Below, in pieces: positions 36,552 through 44,907 of a stretch of DNA of 64,000 nucleotides (position 1 is the first letter of the stretch; the number at the start of each line of letters is the position of its first letter). The position numbers were made by a program, and so were the translations under genes. Source of the DNA: Mesorhizobium loti. Lineage in GTDB: Bacteria > Pseudomonadota > Alphaproteobacteria > Rhizobiales > Rhizobiaceae. The notes beneath the pieces were generated by a model, which searched no databases, was not told where the DNA came from, and was given only the letters and a program-made list of their open reading frames with translations. The stretch lies in assembly GCF_013170705.1 (NCBI RefSeq), contig NZ_CP033334.1:4813501-4877500 (forward strand), given 5' to 3'.

Positions 36552-38369
36552 TCAGACGAACAGGTCGATCTTCCGGAAGGTCGTTACGTCGATCAGGCCG
36601 ACATCGGAAATCCTGAGTTCCGGGATGACCACCAGCGCCAAAAGCGAATGCTGCATGTAGGCGTTGTTCAGGGAACAGCCCATCTTTCGCATTGCCTCGG
36701 TCAGTTTCTCCGCCTTGGCGGCGACGATCTCGGCGCGCTCGTCCGACATCAGCCCGGCGATCGGCATTTCGACCAGCGCCAGTTCCTTGCCCTTGGAAAA
36801 CAACACGACGCCGCCGCCGACTTCGCCCAGCCGGTTGACCGCCAGCGCCATGTCCTGCTTGTTGGTGCCGACGCAGATGATGTGATGGGCGTCATGCGCC
36901 ACGCTCGAGGCCATGGCGCAATCGCTCATATAGCCGAACCCGGAGACGAAGGCGTTGGTGACACCGCCCGTGCCCCTGTGGCGCTCGACGAGCGCGATCT
37001 GGCAGACATCGTTGCGGCGATCCATGGCGACCAGCCCGTCCTCGACCGGTAGATCCGCTTCCAGCGCCCGAGTCGGCGCCTGGTTCTCGATGACGCCGAT
37101 GACCCGCACCCGCACCTCGTTGGCACCCTTGGGAGCCGCGATGTCGAAATCGCCGGCCTTCAGCTTCTTGCCCAACTTGACGGTGTTCTTCGCCGTCTTC
37201 GGGTAGTCGTAAGCCGGAATGTCGATCTTGAGCTTGCCGCCCTTGGCCAGCCTGACGCCGCGCGCATAGACCTCGTCGATGGTCATTGCCGCGAGATCGG
37301 AGACAATCAGCAGGTCGCCCAACCGCCCCGGCGCGATCGAACCGATCTCACGTTCCAGCCGGAAATGCTGGGCGGTGTTGATCGTCGCCATCTGGATCGC
37401 CGTCACCGGCTTCAGCCCCTGGCTGATGGCGTGGCGCACCACCCGATCCATGTGACCTTCGTGCACCAGCGTGCCTGAGTGGCTGTCGTCGGTGCACAGG
37501 ATGAAGTTACGCGGATCGATGCCGCTCTCCGTCACCGCCTTGATCTGGGAGGCGACGTCGTACCAGGCCGAGCCCAGCCGCAGCATGGCCTTCATGCCCT
37601 GGCGCACGCGGGCGATAGCGTCCTCGGCGCGCGTGCCCTCGTGATCGTCCTCGGGTCCGCCGGCGACATAGCCGTGGAACGGGAGGCCAAGATCGCGCGA
37701 CGCATAGTGGCCGCCGACCGTCTTGCCCGCATGGACCGTCGCCGCGATCTCACCCGACATGACCGGATCGTTGGCGGCGACACCCGGAAAATTCATCACC
37801 TCGCCGAGCCCGATAATGTTTTCCCAGGTCATCGCTTCCGCGACATCAGCCACCGTCAACTCGGCGCCGGCGTGCTCCAGCCCGGGCGCCGAAGGCACGC
37901 AGGACGGCATCTGCACATGCACGTTGATGGGCATCGCCACCGCCTCGTCATGCATCAGCCGCACGCCGGGCAAGCCGAGCACATTGGCGATCTCGTGCGG
38001 ATCGATGAACATCGACGTCGTGCCGTGCGGGATGACGGCGCGGCAGAATTCGGTCACCGTCACCATGCCGCTCTCGACATGCATGTGCGCGTCGCAGAGG
38101 CCGGGTACCAGATAGCGCCCGCCGGCATCGACCACCTTGGTGCCTTGGCCGATGGCGTGGCTGGCATTCGGCCCACAATAGGCGAAACGGCCGCCGGCGA
38201 TGGCGATGTCGGTGCCGGCGATGATCTCGCCCGAGTGAACGTTCACCCAGCGGCCGTTGCGGATGACGAGGTCGGCGGGCTTGCGCCCCATGGCAACGTC
38301 GACCAGATGCGTCGCCATCTCGGTCCAGGGCTTGGGTTTCGTCGCATGCGCCGCCGGCTTCTTTGCCAT
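36552..38369 (-). CDS. ade: adenine deaminase
   Basis: The 605-residue amidohydrolase converts adenine to hypoxanthine for purine salvage. After a short Lys/Pro-rich N-terminus the beta-sandwich begins, and the metal site follows as D-A-H-M-H-V-E-S-G-M near residue 100. H-E-I-A-N-V, the H-Y-A-S-R segment and D-D-S-H-S-G-T-L-V-H-E-G-H complete the active site. The C-terminal half is the adenine-deaminase-specific domain. The start at 38369 has a GGAG site. Confidence 0.95.
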   Translation of the reverse strand: MAKKPAAHATKPKPWTEMATHLVDVAMGRKPADLVIRNGRWVNVHSGEIIAGTDIAIAGGRFAYCGPNASHAIGQGTKVVDAGGRYLVPGLCDAHMHVESGMVTVTEFCRAVIPHGTTSMFIDPHEIANVLGLPGVRLMHDEAVAMPINVHVQMPSCVPSAPGLEHAGAELTVADVAEAMTWENIIGLGEVMNFPGVAANDPVMSGEIAATVHAGKTVGGHYASRDLGLPFHGYVAGGPEDDHEGTRAEDAIARVRQGMKAMLRLGSAWYDVASQIKAVTESGIDPRNFILCTDDSHSGTLVHEGHMDRVVRHAISQGLKPVTAIQMATINTAQHFRLEREIGSIAPGRLGDLLIVSDLAAMTIDEVYARGVRLAKGGKLKIDIPAYDYPKTAKNTVKLGKKLKAGDFDIAAPKGANEVRVRVIGVIENQAPTRALEADLPVEDGLVAMDRRNDVCQIALVERHRGTGGVTNAFVSGFGYMSDCAMASSVAHDAHHIICVGTNKQDMALAVNRLGEVGGGVVLFSKGKELALVEMPIAGLMSDERAEIVAAKAEKLTEAMRKMGCSLNNAYMQHSLLALVVIPELRISDVGLIDVTTFRKIDLFV

Positions 38370-38538
38370 GAAGGGACTCCTGTTTGCACGACTGTGCCAA
38401 GCCTGCCTGGTTTTGACCAGCGCCAAACCGCGGGTCGGCGAGCCGCACAGGCTGCAACCAGAAATGGATTCCGTTTTGTCGTAAATCGGTCTACCTTGCC
38501 TGCCAAGGATCTTTCTGGCTCTTCATCCGGGGAGTTCA

Positions 38539-39204
38539 ATGTATCGCCTATTGGTCGCAAGCGCCGGTCTTCTTGCCGCCCTGTCCATGCCGGCTTTCGC
38601 GGCCGACCCGACAGTCGACGTGCCGATGACCGCGCCAGGCTTCGACTGGACCGGATACTACGCCGGCCTGCAGGCAGGCTATGGCTGGGGCCAATCCGAC
38701 ATCTCAGGAACGGAGGGCGAGCCGTTTTCCGTCTCGCCTGACATCGATGGCGGTTTCGTCGGCGGGCACGTCGCGGGGCTTTGGCAGTTCGACCAGGCGG
38801 TGATCGGCGCGGAAGCCGACCTCAACTATTCCGCCGTCGACGGCGCGACCGAAGCGGGGGCAGGAAACAATTTCGGCACCGACATCAAGTGGTTCGGGTC
38901 GGTCAACGCCAAGGCTGGCTACGCCATGGACAGGGTGCTGGTCTACGGCATAGGCGGCATCGCCTTTGCCGGTGTCGAAACCTCGCAAGCGTCGGGCTCC
39001 GCCTTCTCCCAGACACGCACGAATGTCGGCTGGACCGTAGGTGCCGGCGTCGACTATGCGCTGACCGACAAGTTCGTCGTCGGCGCGCAGTATCGCTATT
39101 ATGATTTCGGTTCCGAGCACTATGATGGATCCGCCGATTTCGTCGGCCGCGACCAGGATACGAAGCTGAACACCGTCGGGATCAATCTCAGCTACAAGTT
39201 CTGA
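38539..39204 (+). CDS. outer-membrane beta-barrel protein (porin family, Omp25/RopB-like)
   Basis: The 221-residue protein has a cleavable signal peptide (A-F-A, about residue 21), then D-W-T-G-Y-Y-A-G-L-Q-A-G-Y-G-W-G, the hallmark of the small eight-strand OmpA-like barrels of Rhizobiales. Alternating aromatic strands include G-S-V-N-A-K-A-G-Y and A-Q-Y-R-Y-Y-D-F-G. It ends in N-L-S-Y-K-F with a terminal Phe, as required by the BAM complex. A GGGGAG site precedes the ATG. Confidence 0.93.
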   Translation: MYRLLVASAGLLAALSMPAFAADPTVDVPMTAPGFDWTGYYAGLQAGYGWGQSDISGTEGEPFSVSPDIDGGFVGGHVAGLWQFDQAVIGAEADLNYSAVDGATEAGAGNNFGTDIKWFGSVNAKAGYAMDRVLVYGIGGIAFAGVETSQASGSAFSQTRTNVGWTVGAGVDYALTDKFVVGAQYRYYDFGSEHYDGSADFVGRDQDTKLNTVGINLSYKF

Positions 39205-39219
39205 TCCTTACCGACATCG

Positions 39220-39238
39220 ACAGGCGCGCGACGCCTGT
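39220..39238 (+). terminator. hairpin after the outer-membrane protein gene
   Basis: ACAGGCG (39220-39226) pairs perfectly with CGCCTGT (39232-39238) around 5 bases, 15 nt after the stop. There is no T-tract, so termination strength is uncertain. Confidence 0.5.
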
Positions 39239-39486
39239 GACGCAGTCAACAATTCGACGATAGGGGCGGCCGGCGCCCCCAGTGGGCGGGGGAATGGGTT
39301 GGGCCTGGTAGACGCCGGCCTCGGCGGATCAAATCCACCGTCCAAACACCTTACTCATTGCGCGCGGCGCGGATAATTCCGCGATCACACCAGTATCGCC
39401 ACGCTTTCTCCTATGGGGTGCGCGTTTCCGACAGCTCAAGAACACGACTTGACGGCCTGTGTCTGACATCTGAAAAGGGCGGGCCT

Positions 39487-39572
39487 GCGGACGTGGCGGA
39501 ATTGGTAGACGCAAGGGACTTAAAATCCCTCGATCTCTGATCGTACGGGTTCGATTCCCGTCGTCCGCACCA
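39487..39572 (+). tRNA. tRNA-Leu (anticodon UAA)
   Basis: An 86-base tRNA including an encoded CCA. The acceptor stem is GCGGACG/CGTCCGC, with A as discriminator. The anticodon arm is GGGACTTAAAATCCC with anticodon TAA. There is a long variable arm typical of class II tRNAs, and the T-arm contains GGTTCGATTCC. It reads Leu UUA codons. It stands alone and no integrase gene is next to it. Confidence 0.97.
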
Positions 39573-39616
39573 CAATGAAATCATACGACCGTCAAAGGGA
39601 CCTTCTTGCCTGTTTG

Positions 39617-39928
39617 CTAGATGCGCGTGGTGCCGCTCTCTTGGCCACCAGTACGTTGTATAGGCGACGGCTGACCGGCGCTTCGCCCATGGTCTGGTCC
39701 ACAGCCCACCTCAATGATTCCGACCAGTGCGCGCACAAACTCAACCATGTCGTTTGCCGTAATGGCCGCTTGGTCAGGGCTCTGCCCAATGCGTTCGGCG
39801 GCCGCGCAACATGACAGACGGATGAGATCGTAGTGCGGATCCCTTTCATCCTCCGGCAACACAGACAATTTCATGGCTCGGCGATAAATCAACCGCAGCA
39901 ATTGTTCGAGAGCTGCTCCGACACTCAT
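39617..39928 (-). CDS. hypothetical small protein downstream of tRNA-Leu
   Basis: This 103-residue frame starts at an ATG with GGAG 8 nt upstream. Its first 65 residues look coding (helical, L-E-Q-L-L-R-L-I-Y-R-R-A; C-C-A-A-A-E-R-I-G), while the last 25 are low-quality Gly/Gln/Arg. I recognise no family. The 3' end lies about 45 bp from the tRNA, a typical spot for strain-specific genes. Confidence 0.5.
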   Translation of the reverse strand: MSVGAALEQLLRLIYRRAMKLSVLPEDERDPHYDLIRLSCCAAAERIGQSPDQAAITANDMVEFVRALVGIIEVGCGPDHGRSAGQPSPIQRTGGQESGTTRI

Positions 39929-40111
39929 GCGCTTGCTCCGCATTGGTCAAGCCTCCCGCGCTCCAGGGCGCTGGGAACGTCGATGAGGAGGTGTCCCATT
40001 CTGTGCCAAAGGCTGCATCACAGCCATTAATATATCGTTTATTGCTAATATACGCTTCGCGGGAGCGGCCCTGTGGCCTCCATGAGGTCGTTTGCGGGCG
40101 CCAGAACACTG

Positions 40112-40690
40112 TCAGGCAAGGATCGGGTTCAGCTTCAGATACTGGATCAGAATAATCGTCTTGGCATCGACGATGCGGCCGTCGGCGATGCCGGCCAGCG
40201 CCTCGTCGAGCGGCATTTCCAGAACCTCGATGTCCTCCCCCTCCTCCGGCGCGCCGCCGCCGGCCGAGATTCGGTCGGCGGGCGAATAGCGCGCGACGAA
40301 GAACCAGAGCCGCTCGGTGACGCTGCCCGGGCTCATGTAAGGCGAGAACAGCCGTTCCACATGTTGCAGCCGGTAGCCGAGTTCTTCCTCGGCCTCCTTG
40401 CGGATGGCGGTCTCGGGATCGTTTTCATCGAGCAGCCCGGCACAGGCCTCGATCAGCGGTTCGCGGTGACCGGTCACGTAGGCGGGATAGCGGAACTGGC
40501 GCACCAGGAGCACCGTCGAGCGCTGAGGGTCGTATGGCAAAATGACCGCGCCATCGCCGCGATCATAAGTCTGTCGGACCTGCGTCTCCCATTGGCCGTC
40601 GCGCCGGCGGTAATCGAGGACGGTCTTCTTCAGGACAGCCCAGTCGTCGGAGAGGATTTCTTCCGAACGGATGCGGATGCGGTCTTCCAT
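40112..40690 (-). CDS. NUDIX hydrolase (ADP-ribose / GDP-mannose pyrophosphatase type)
   Basis: A 192-residue NUDIX enzyme with the box G-L-L-D-x-x-x-x-E-T-A-I-R-K-E-A-E-E-E-L-G near residue 95 (Lys replaces the usual Arg before the catalytic glutamates). The preceding strand V-L-L-V-R-Q-F-R-Y-P and the later S-P-G-S-V-T-E-R are as in NudF/NudK. Length fits NudK best. The start at 40690 has GGAG 6 nt upstream. Confidence 0.9.
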   Translation of the reverse strand: MEDRIRIRSEEILSDDWAVLKKTVLDYRRRDGQWETQVRQTYDRGDGAVILPYDPQRSTVLLVRQFRYPAYVTGHREPLIEACAGLLDENDPETAIRKEAEEELGYRLQHVERLFSPYMSPGSVTERLWFFVARYSPADRISAGGGAPEEGEDIEVLEMPLDEALAGIADGRIVDAKTIILIQYLKLNPILA

Positions 40691-40843
40691 CATGGTCTCC
40701 ATGCTATGGGTCGAGGCGTAGCCACCAACCGGTATTTGCGCAATGCAGGCGAATGGTTCAAAAATACGTTTCACCGTCTCGTGTCTGGCGCGCCCTCGAT
40801 CCATTGCCTAGACAGCTGCTTACCCCTCCCGGAGCCCCTTTTC

Positions 40844-41947
40844 ATGACAACATCGCTTTTCCAGCCGATCACGCTCGACGGCCTCGCCTTCCCCAACCGT
40901 ATCGCTGTCGCTCCGATGTGCCAGTATTCCGCCGAGGACGGCTGCGCCAGCGACTGGCATCTTTACCATTGGATGAACCTGGCCATGTCGGGCGCTGGCA
41001 TGGTCACGGTGGAGATGACCGATGTCGAGCGGCGCGGGCGCATTTCACATGGCTGCCTGGGTCTCTATTCCGACGACAATGAAGCCGCCGCCCGTCGTGC
41101 CCTGGACGCCGCAAGGCGCGTGGCCGCCCCAGGCACGAAATTCGGCACGCAGCTGGCGCATGCCGGCCGCAAGGCCTCGAACCGCAAGCCTTGGGAGGGC
41201 GGCGGGCCGCTGCAGCCAAACGAGGATCCGTGGCAGACCGTCTCGGCCTCGGCCATCGCCTATGACACCGGTTGGAATGTGCCGCGCGCGCTGGATGAGG
41301 AAGAGATCCTGCAGCTCATCGAACGATTCGCTCAAGCCGCAAGGCGGGCCGCACGCGCCGGCTTCGACTTCATCGAACTGCATGCCGCGCATGGCTACCT
41401 GATCTTCCAGTTCCTCTCGCCATTGTCCAATCAACGCACCGACCGCTGGGGCGGTTCGCTGGAAAACCGGATGCGCCTTGTCGTCGAAATCGCCAGGGCG
41501 GTGAAGAAAGCGGTGCCGAAGCTGATGCTCGGCGCGCGGCTGTCGGTGAAGGACTGGGTCGATGGCGGCTTCGAAGTCGAGGATGCGATCGAGGTGGCGA
41601 AGGCACTGAAGGCGGAGGGCGTCGCCTATCTCTGCTGTTCCAGTGGCGGCAATTCGCCCTTGCAGAAATTGCCCACCGGCCCCGGTTACCAGGTGCACCT
41701 GGCGGAAGCCGTGCGCAAGGGTGCCGGCATCCCGACCCGCGCGGTCGGGCTGATCGACGATCCCAAACAGGCCGAGGCAATTCTCGCCGAGGGCCGCGCC
41801 GACATGGTGGCGCTGGCGCGCGCCTTCCTTGCCGATCCGCGCTGGGGATGGCGTGCGGCCGCCACATTCAGCGAAAAGATCCATCCGGCACCGCAGCTCG
41901 CCCGCTCGGTGACGACGATGGAACACTGGATGAAGGCGGCCGGCTGA
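40844..41947 (+). CDS. NADH:flavin oxidoreductase / old yellow enzyme (YqjM-like)
   Basis: The 367-residue FMN enzyme has the OYE-class motif A-P-M-C-Q-Y-S-A near residue 25, with the Cys that tunes flavin in YqjM-type enzymes. The H-x-G-R-K loop is present near residue 110, F-x-x-I-E-L-H-A-A-H-G-Y-L near 180, followed by the N-x-R-T-D-x-W-G-G-S-x-E-N-R block. It probably reduces activated alkenes using NAD(P)H. It converges with the alcohol dehydrogenase gene. Confidence 0.92.
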   Translation: MTTSLFQPITLDGLAFPNRIAVAPMCQYSAEDGCASDWHLYHWMNLAMSGAGMVTVEMTDVERRGRISHGCLGLYSDDNEAAARRALDAARRVAAPGTKFGTQLAHAGRKASNRKPWEGGGPLQPNEDPWQTVSASAIAYDTGWNVPRALDEEEILQLIERFAQAARRAARAGFDFIELHAAHGYLIFQFLSPLSNQRTDRWGGSLENRMRLVVEIARAVKKAVPKLMLGARLSVKDWVDGGFEVEDAIEVAKALKAEGVAYLCCSSGGNSPLQKLPTGPGYQVHLAEAVRKGAGIPTRAVGLIDDPKQAEAILAEGRADMVALARAFLADPRWGWRAAATFSEKIHPAPQLARSVTTMEHWMKAAG

Positions 41948-41976
41948 CTTGCCTTTTGCCGACAGTGCCTTGCGGA

Positions 41977-43146
41977 TTAGCCTGATATGGCGGCCCGCAG
42001 GATGGCTCGCAGTTTATCGCGGTCAAGCTTGATCGGGTTGCCGCCGGCACAAGGGTCGCTCTCGCCCATCGTGGCGACGCGTTCCTCGTCGATGTCGGTC
42101 AGCCCGATCCCCGGCAGCGTGGCGGGGATGTTCAATCGGACCCGCAGTTCGATGATCCAGTCCAAGACCGCGCGAGAATCGTGCGTCGGAAGGTCGAGGA
42201 AGCGCGCAAGCAGGCCGAGCTTCTCTTCCACCACCGGGGCGTTGAATTCGACGACATAGGGCATCAGCACGGCGTTGAGCAGGCCGTGATGGGTATCATG
42301 GAGGGCTCCGAGCGGATGGGCGAGCGCATGGATCGCGCCGAGGCCCTTCTGCAGGGCCACGCAGCCCATGCCGGACGCGATCAGCATCTGCGCACGGGCT
42401 TCGATGTTCTGCCCATCCTCCACGGCGACCGGAAGCCAGGTCTTGATCAGCCTCAGGGCATTGAGCGCGATGCCTTCGGCCATGGGGTGATAGCTCGGCG
42501 CGCAATAGGCTTCCAGCGCATGCGAGAGCGCGTCCATACCGGTGGCCGCCGTGATATGGGCGGGCAGTCCGGTGGTCAGCTCCGGGTCCATGAGCACCAC
42601 ATCCGGCATCATGCGCGGATGGAAGACGATGACCTTGCGCTTCTCGGCCTCGTTGGTAATGACCGAGGCGCGGCCGAGCTCGGAGCCAGTACCGGCGGTC
42701 GTCGGTATGGCGATAACAGGAACGAGGTGGGACGTGTCGGCACGCTTCCAGTTGTCGCCGATATCCTCGAGATCCCACATCGGGATGGATTGCGTCGCCA
42801 TCAGCGCGATCGCCTTGGCGGCATCGAGCGCGCTGCCGCCGCCGATGGCGACGACGAGGTCGTGCTGGCCCTGCTTCAGAATCGCCACGCCGTCGGCGAC
42901 ATTGCCGCCGGTCGGGTTTGGCTTGACGTTGTGGAAGAAGCCGGCATCCAACCCGCTCGCCTTGAGCACCTCGAGCGTGCGCTGCACCGGAAAGAGGGCC
43001 TTCAGGCCATCATCGGTGACGACCAGCGGCCGCCTCGCGCCGAGTTCGCGAACGATGCCGGCAAGTTCCGAGATCCGACCATTGCCGAAGCGCACTGAGG
43101 TCGGGAAGCTCCAGTTGCCGGAAACGGCCGGGGTGAAAGCGGTCAT
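41977..43146 (-). CDS. iron-containing alcohol dehydrogenase
   Basis: A 389-residue group III dehydrogenase. NAD binding is at G-G-G-S-A-L-D-A-A-K near residue 100, and the metal-ligand region is D-A-L-S-H-A-L-E-A-Y, followed by H-A-L-A-H-P-L-G and H-D-T-H-H-G. It is the last gene of a minus-strand polyamine-type transport operon, 52 nt after the second permease, so it may oxidise an amine-derived aldehyde or alcohol. That link is positional inference. Confidence 0.92.
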   Translation of the reverse strand: MTAFTPAVSGNWSFPTSVRFGNGRISELAGIVRELGARRPLVVTDDGLKALFPVQRTLEVLKASGLDAGFFHNVKPNPTGGNVADGVAILKQGQHDLVVAIGGGSALDAAKAIALMATQSIPMWDLEDIGDNWKRADTSHLVPVIAIPTTAGTGSELGRASVITNEAEKRKVIVFHPRMMPDVVLMDPELTTGLPAHITAATGMDALSHALEAYCAPSYHPMAEGIALNALRLIKTWLPVAVEDGQNIEARAQMLIASGMGCVALQKGLGAIHALAHPLGALHDTHHGLLNAVLMPYVVEFNAPVVEEKLGLLARFLDLPTHDSRAVLDWIIELRVRLNIPATLPGIGLTDIDEERVATMGESDPCAGGNPIKLDRDKLRAILRAAISG

Positions 43147-43160
43147 GGGATCATTACCTT

Positions 43161-43196
43161 GAATTGGCTTGGGAATTGGCTTGGAAATTGGCTTGA
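43161..43196. repeat. 12-bp x 3 tandem repeat between permease and alcohol dehydrogenase genes
   Basis: Three units of GAATTGGCTTGG-type sequence (the third has two changes) fill most of the 52-nt gap. They end 15 nt before the dehydrogenase start codon and lie over its ribosome-binding region, so copy number could tune coupling between the two genes. Confidence 0.9.
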
Positions 43197-43198
43197 GG

Positions 43199-44029
43199 TC
43201 AGGCTGTCGCCAGCTTCTGTCGTTTGAGCGCCCGGCGTCGCAGGAAGTCGACCAGGAAAACCAGGATCAGGGCCGGGATGAAGTTGAGCGTGGCGAGCGC
43301 CGGATAGATCGGCGAGGAGCCGACGGCGATGCCGCTGTAGACGAAGATCGGCAGCGTGCGCGCCGTGCCTGCCAGCGAATAGGAGACGTAGAAATTTCCC
43401 CAGGAAAGGAGAAAGGCGAAGGTCGCGGCGGAGAGAATGCCGGGCCACAACAGCGGGAAAGTGATTTCGCGGAAGACTTCCCAGCCGGTGGCGCCGGCAT
43501 CGCGCGCGGCATCCTCCAGCGTTTCGTCGAAGCCGTAGACCTGCACGGCCACGATCACCAGCGCGAAAGGTGTGATGTAGACGATATGGCCGATGATCAC
43601 CGTCGCCAGTCCGGTCGAAAAGCCCAGCCAGTTGCCGAGCACCGAAAACCACAACAGCATCACCACGCCGAGCAGCAGTTGCGGGAACAGCAACGGCAGG
43701 AAGCTGACGGCTCGGAAGACGTTCTGGAAGCGGAAGCGATAGCGGATCCACGCCACCGCGCCGGCCGAGCCGAGCACCGTGGCAAAGACCGTCGAGACCG
43801 CCGCGACGATCGCGGAATTCGCGACCGCCGGCAGGAAGTCGGGCTTGCGGAACAGTTCGCCATACCATTCGAGCGAGAAACCTTCGATCGGGAAGGTCAG
43901 CACGCGGCTGTCGGTGAAGGAAAACACGACCAGCGTGAGGATCGGCACGTAGAAGAACAGGATCAGCAGAGCCATGGTGCCGACGAGGAAAACGTCGACA
44001 ACCCTGTCCTTCAGGCGTTCCGGGATCAT
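43199..44029 (-). CDS. ABC transporter permease (PotC-type)
   Basis: The 276-residue inner-membrane protein has six predicted membrane segments. The EAA loop has the pattern E-D-A-A-R-D-A-G-A-T-G-W-E-V-F-R-E-I-T-F near residue 180, which docks the ATPase. Closest in type to PotC/AgtC permeases for polyamines and opines. Its start overlaps the end of the partner permease (ATGA). Confidence 0.92.
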   Translation of the reverse strand: MIPERLKDRVVDVFLVGTMALLILFFYVPILTLVVFSFTDSRVLTFPIEGFSLEWYGELFRKPDFLPAVANSAIVAAVSTVFATVLGSAGAVAWIRYRFRFQNVFRAVSFLPLLFPQLLLGVVMLLWFSVLGNWLGFSTGLATVIIGHIVYITPFALVIVAVQVYGFDETLEDAARDAGATGWEVFREITFPLLWPGILSAATFAFLLSWGNFYVSYSLAGTARTLPIFVYSGIAVGSSPIYPALATLNFIPALILVFLVDFLRRRALKRQKLATA

Positions 44030-44904
44030 CGGACAGACCTTTCGTGGTTGGCCGACCCGCGCATCAGGATAAAGGCGGCGAGCGACAGCGACAGGGCGCC
44101 GATGACGATCAGCACCAGCGTCAGCGCCGCACCGAGCGGCCAGTTGACCCGCGTCTCGAAGCTTTGGCGGATCAGCTCGGAAGCCAGCGGCGCGGTGCCG
44201 CCGCCGAGCACCTTCGGTTCGAGGAAGGCGCCGAGGCTGAGAACGAAGACAAGCACGGCGCCGCAATAGAGCCCGGGACGGGCAAGCGGCAGCGTCACTT
44301 CGAAGAATGCGCGCAGCCGCGATGCGCCGGAATCATAGGCGGCCAGCACCAGGTCTCGGTCGATGCGTGCCAGCGACAAATAGATGGTGAACATCGGATA
44401 GACGACGAGGCCATAGACCATGCCGATCATCGTGCCGGTCGGCGTGAACAGGAGATTGAGCGCTTCCGGGCCGAGGCCGAGATGCGCCAGCAGCCAGTTG
44501 GCGACGCCGCTCTTGTCGAGCACGAGGATCCAGCCGAAAGTTTTCAGCACCGCGTCGGTCAGGAAGGCGAAGATGATCAGGATCTGGATCTGCGCATTAT
44601 AGGCCCTGAGCCGCGTCGCCAGCGCGTAGGCGGCGGGAAAGGCGATGAGCACGCACACGACCACGCACACCAAGGCCATGACGACGGTTCGCGCCATGAT
44701 GGTCCAGTAATGCGGCTTGGAGAACACTTCGGTCCAGACCTTGAGGTCCCAGGTCCAGGACAGGCGATAGAACTGCGTCGTCTGGAACGACAGCACCACC
44801 GTCATGAGCAACGGAATGATGAAGAACAGCAGCATCACGATCGCGAGCGGCGCCACCGCAGCCACGAGAACCGGATCATCCCAGCGCTTGCTATCGGTCC
44901 GCAC
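44026..44904 (-). CDS. ABC transporter permease (PotB-type)
   Basis: This 292-residue protein is the second membrane subunit, with about six membrane helices and an EAA-type loop A-Y-D-S-G-A-S-R-L-R-A-F-F-E-V-T-L-P near residue 195. PotB-type permeases import putrescine, spermidine and related amines. It lies 3 nt after the ATPase gene and overlaps the next permease. Confidence 0.92.
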   Translation of the reverse strand: MRTDSKRWDDPVLVAAVAPLAIVMLLFFIIPLLMTVVLSFQTTQFYRLSWTWDLKVWTEVFSKPHYWTIMARTVVMALVCVVVCVLIAFPAAYALATRLRAYNAQIQILIIFAFLTDAVLKTFGWILVLDKSGVANWLLAHLGLGPEALNLLFTPTGTMIGMVYGLVVYPMFTIYLSLARIDRDLVLAAYDSGASRLRAFFEVTLPLARPGLYCGAVLVFVLSLGAFLEPKVLGGGTAPLASELIRQSFETRVNWPLGAALTLVLIVIGALSLSLAAFILMRGSANHERSVR

Positions 44905-44907
44905 GGC

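Noticed and set aside
39358..39540. 60-residue plus-strand frame ending inside the tRNA
   Set aside because: Its last third is the 5' half of tRNA-Leu translated by chance, and no ribosome site precedes it.
39573..40111. Genomic island boundary at tRNA-Leu
   Set aside because: No integrase, no direct repeat of the tRNA 3' end and no base-composition break was visible within the window.
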